Source: Sphingobacteriaceae bacterium (GTDB taxonomy: Bacteria > Bacteroidota > Bacteroidia > Sphingobacteriales > Sphingobacteriaceae). From it: DNA of 7,024 nucleotides. The notes beneath the pieces were generated by a model. The model made no database searches and was not told the DNA's origin. It saw nothing but the letters and a program-made list of their open reading frames with translations. How positions within the stretch are numbered: the stretch's first letter is position 1; every line of letters begins with the position of its first letter. Of this stretch, positions 6,501 to 7,024 are shown piece after piece. Position numbers and translations under genes: made by a program. Location: assembly GCA_947478315.1 (NCBI GenBank), contig CANJWF010000063.1, forward strand, positions 1 through 7,024, written 5' to 3'.

Positions 6501-6971
6501 AATGGCGGATATTGAATTAAATAGTATTGTTTGAGTAACCGTGGAGGTAGTCAGATTAAGGTTTAAGAAAATTATCTGATCGTCAGTGAGGGCAATAAAT
6601 TCGTCGCCAGATAGGCCAGAGGCTAAATTCAAAGCAAGAGAAACATCTCTTACTACATTACTAGAAATTTGTTTACTGACCAATGTAGGTAATGAAAAAT
6701 CGGTATTGCCCGCAGTAGACAATACGGCAGATGATTCGTAAAAAGAAACTGACCCATCGGTATTGCCAGTGACTAATTTGGTGACCGATTTTGCCCAAAC
6801 ACCTGGATTAATGGGTCGAGAAAGCCGTGCTATTTCTATATTGGATAGGTATGGAGCGTTAGATTGAGCAATAATATCGTAGGAAGATAAAATCATTAAC
6901 GCAAACAAAACCCAAATACTAGAAATATTTCGGGCTGCAATAGAATTTATCTTGAGAATAATCTTAATCAT
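3525..6971 (-). CDS. large T9SS-exported protein: FG-GAP-like, PKD/Ig-like domains and CHU_C sorting domain
   Basis: From ATG at 6971 it has 1148 residues. The frame continues upstream to a TTG at 7022, but the ATG gives a normal signal peptide (hydrophobic IWVLFALMILSS core, cut near AQ at 35-36). Residues about 40-413 look like FG-GAP/VCBS blades, with calcium-loop-like segments VVDLDGDAFYDLVF (about 167-180), IQDINSNNSNDLIVL and IGDIDDNVTYKDIVLL. About 414-610 hold Ig-like segments. A PKD domain follows at about 610-701 (WTFGDNN, then HHYDFTGNYTVTLEV). A PKD/Ig-like segment at about 702-808 leads to two tandem GFWT modules (about 809-893 and 894-979) and a further Ig-like domain (YKWTPS...YTVAVTSDDGC). 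The end (about 1063-1148) is a gliding-motility-associated CHU_C domain with VFTPNGDGLNDFW, NRYGQKVY, WDG and GTYYYSI. That domain targets proteins to T9SS, as type B clients usually paired with PorP/SprF-like partners. A cell-surface adhesin or motility-related role is inferred; no catalytic domain is seen. Confidence 0.92.
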   Translation of the reverse strand: MIKIILKINSIAARNISSIWVLFALMILSSYDIIAQSNAPYLSNIEIARLSRPINPGVWAKSVTKLVTGNTDGSVSFYESSAVLSTAGNTDFSLPTLVSKQISSNVVRDVSLALNLASGLSGDEFIALTDDQIIFLNLNLTTSTVTQTILFNSISAIASGKFKQAKVVDLDGDAFYDLVFLYTDPNGNNPQLKLYTNSSKTINDPTKFTLLNTITLETSSYEVGELIAQKKILSTSNTYSSFKVYAAPSFAPISDIVLPANYQILSYKIQDINSNNSNDLIVLAKNTIDNSISLLTLLNNNLGTNGASGWAFTSLPTSYSYSTFSIGDIDDNVTYKDIVLLSTNGQITLTVLQGSTGGEFNVITSPILYQKSPLNTPIAILGDKYDVVNGDDFLIQQGTANNYYFSLYRSVNYITNVSSTSLCTSKTLEYTATPIPGAKYEIVSQNTAIPAVVLTTNQDYYKQVLISNLIKNSAGTYQLKIYSPLNNNLQILAYTQTYTVENSPIISFSLTNDRLCPGKTLTVTDNSYSTDANRKLVNLQVNWDVSDISTSQTFTFTANTQTSTFVSAYSQYLKSQVYTLSVQVTDDNTSTPGLQCKAIAQRVITIYPTPHPDFDLSSQCFDKATIEFVDNSKFDVGAMADYGVVWTFGDNNANLSNPNSLGNKIALHHYDFTGNYTVTLEVTTTDNACKLSKSATIQIVSSPLIPVASFAVTSPTILCSNLPISFSNPQVTNPSYGIVDKVYYYFNWASGQNDPDQTVSATNLGVAVNYSYNKINDNLVGVTKSVKRTIRFKGGCMTDFTIPVALLSVPNTTFESYKPVCSNDQYFLLLPRELTGFVGFWTYSEPHDSKEQWGFDPPQRGAKDHVFWAKFTSIAGCEDKATYTVTVFQAPKVVFKPIADFCQNIAPFALPVSEDSSLLGFWTFSDKKIRDNAILYPDSFTKRADYKIWAKYTVRYQKNGISVNCIDSAQQIFQVLKKPNFTLVSERNLQGRKGMRDTLEVKVDPRENYTYKWTPSIRLNRSDIATPIVNLWDDVVYTVAVTSDDGCTMTASVNVKFKVIEPDNVFTPNGDGLNDFWEFGAIDPCPDCDMDIFNRYGQKVYSYRSSSSSSTKWDGTIDGKDLSIGTYYYSIRGLKSNKKTSGAISIIK

Positions 6972-7024
6972 TATTTGGTTTGAATAATTGACTCGATTAG
7001 GGAGAAAAGAATTGGGGAACAATA

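Noticed and set aside
6972..7022. TTG start 51 bp upstream of the ATG of the large exported protein
   Set aside because: It would put 17 polar residues before an otherwise normal signal peptide; ATG at 6971 is more likely.

Overview
The window is AT-rich DNA from a member of the Bacteroidota. Two proteins point there on their own. One is a DUF5103-type plug protein of the type IX secretion system (T9SS). The other is a large exported protein ending in a gliding-motility-associated (CHU_C, type B) C-terminal sorting domain. Starts lack clear Shine-Dalgarno sequences, and the best promoter candidate fits the Bacteroidota pattern TTTG ... TAnnTTTG. I cannot fix genus or family from the sequence.

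Layout from left to right: (1) the 3' end of an unidentified plus-strand gene (1-213). (2) A minus-strand block transcribed from about 2060 leftwards: an Fe/Mn-family superoxide dismutase (1423-2031), then two small secreted proteins (915-1400 and 301-819). The two look like diverged paralogues and end in the same kind of beta strand. (3) A 139-bp divergent intergenic region (2032-2170) with a good sod promoter candidate and a perfect 8+3+8 inverted repeat lying across its -33 box and spacer. (4) The plus-strand T9SS plug gene (2171-3457). (5) Convergent to it, a minus-strand gene (3525-6971) for a 1148-residue exported protein. Its parts are an FG-GAP/VCBS-like N-terminal half, Ig/PKD-like domains, two tandem copies of a GFWT-type Ig-like module and the CHU_C domain.

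The plug protein belongs to the outer-membrane T9SS translocon and the large protein is a predicted client of the same system, so the right half has a secretion and cell-surface theme. The left half couples a cytosolic superoxide dismutase to two small exported proteins of unknown role. SOD and the first secreted gene are 22 bp apart, so co-transcription is likely. The second secreted gene has its own weak promoter candidate. The least explained part of the window is this SOD-linked pair. The rest is a recognisable set of Bacteroidota genes. No RNA genes, insertion sequences, CRISPR arrays or attachment sites were seen, and no gene-free stretch exceeds 140 bp.
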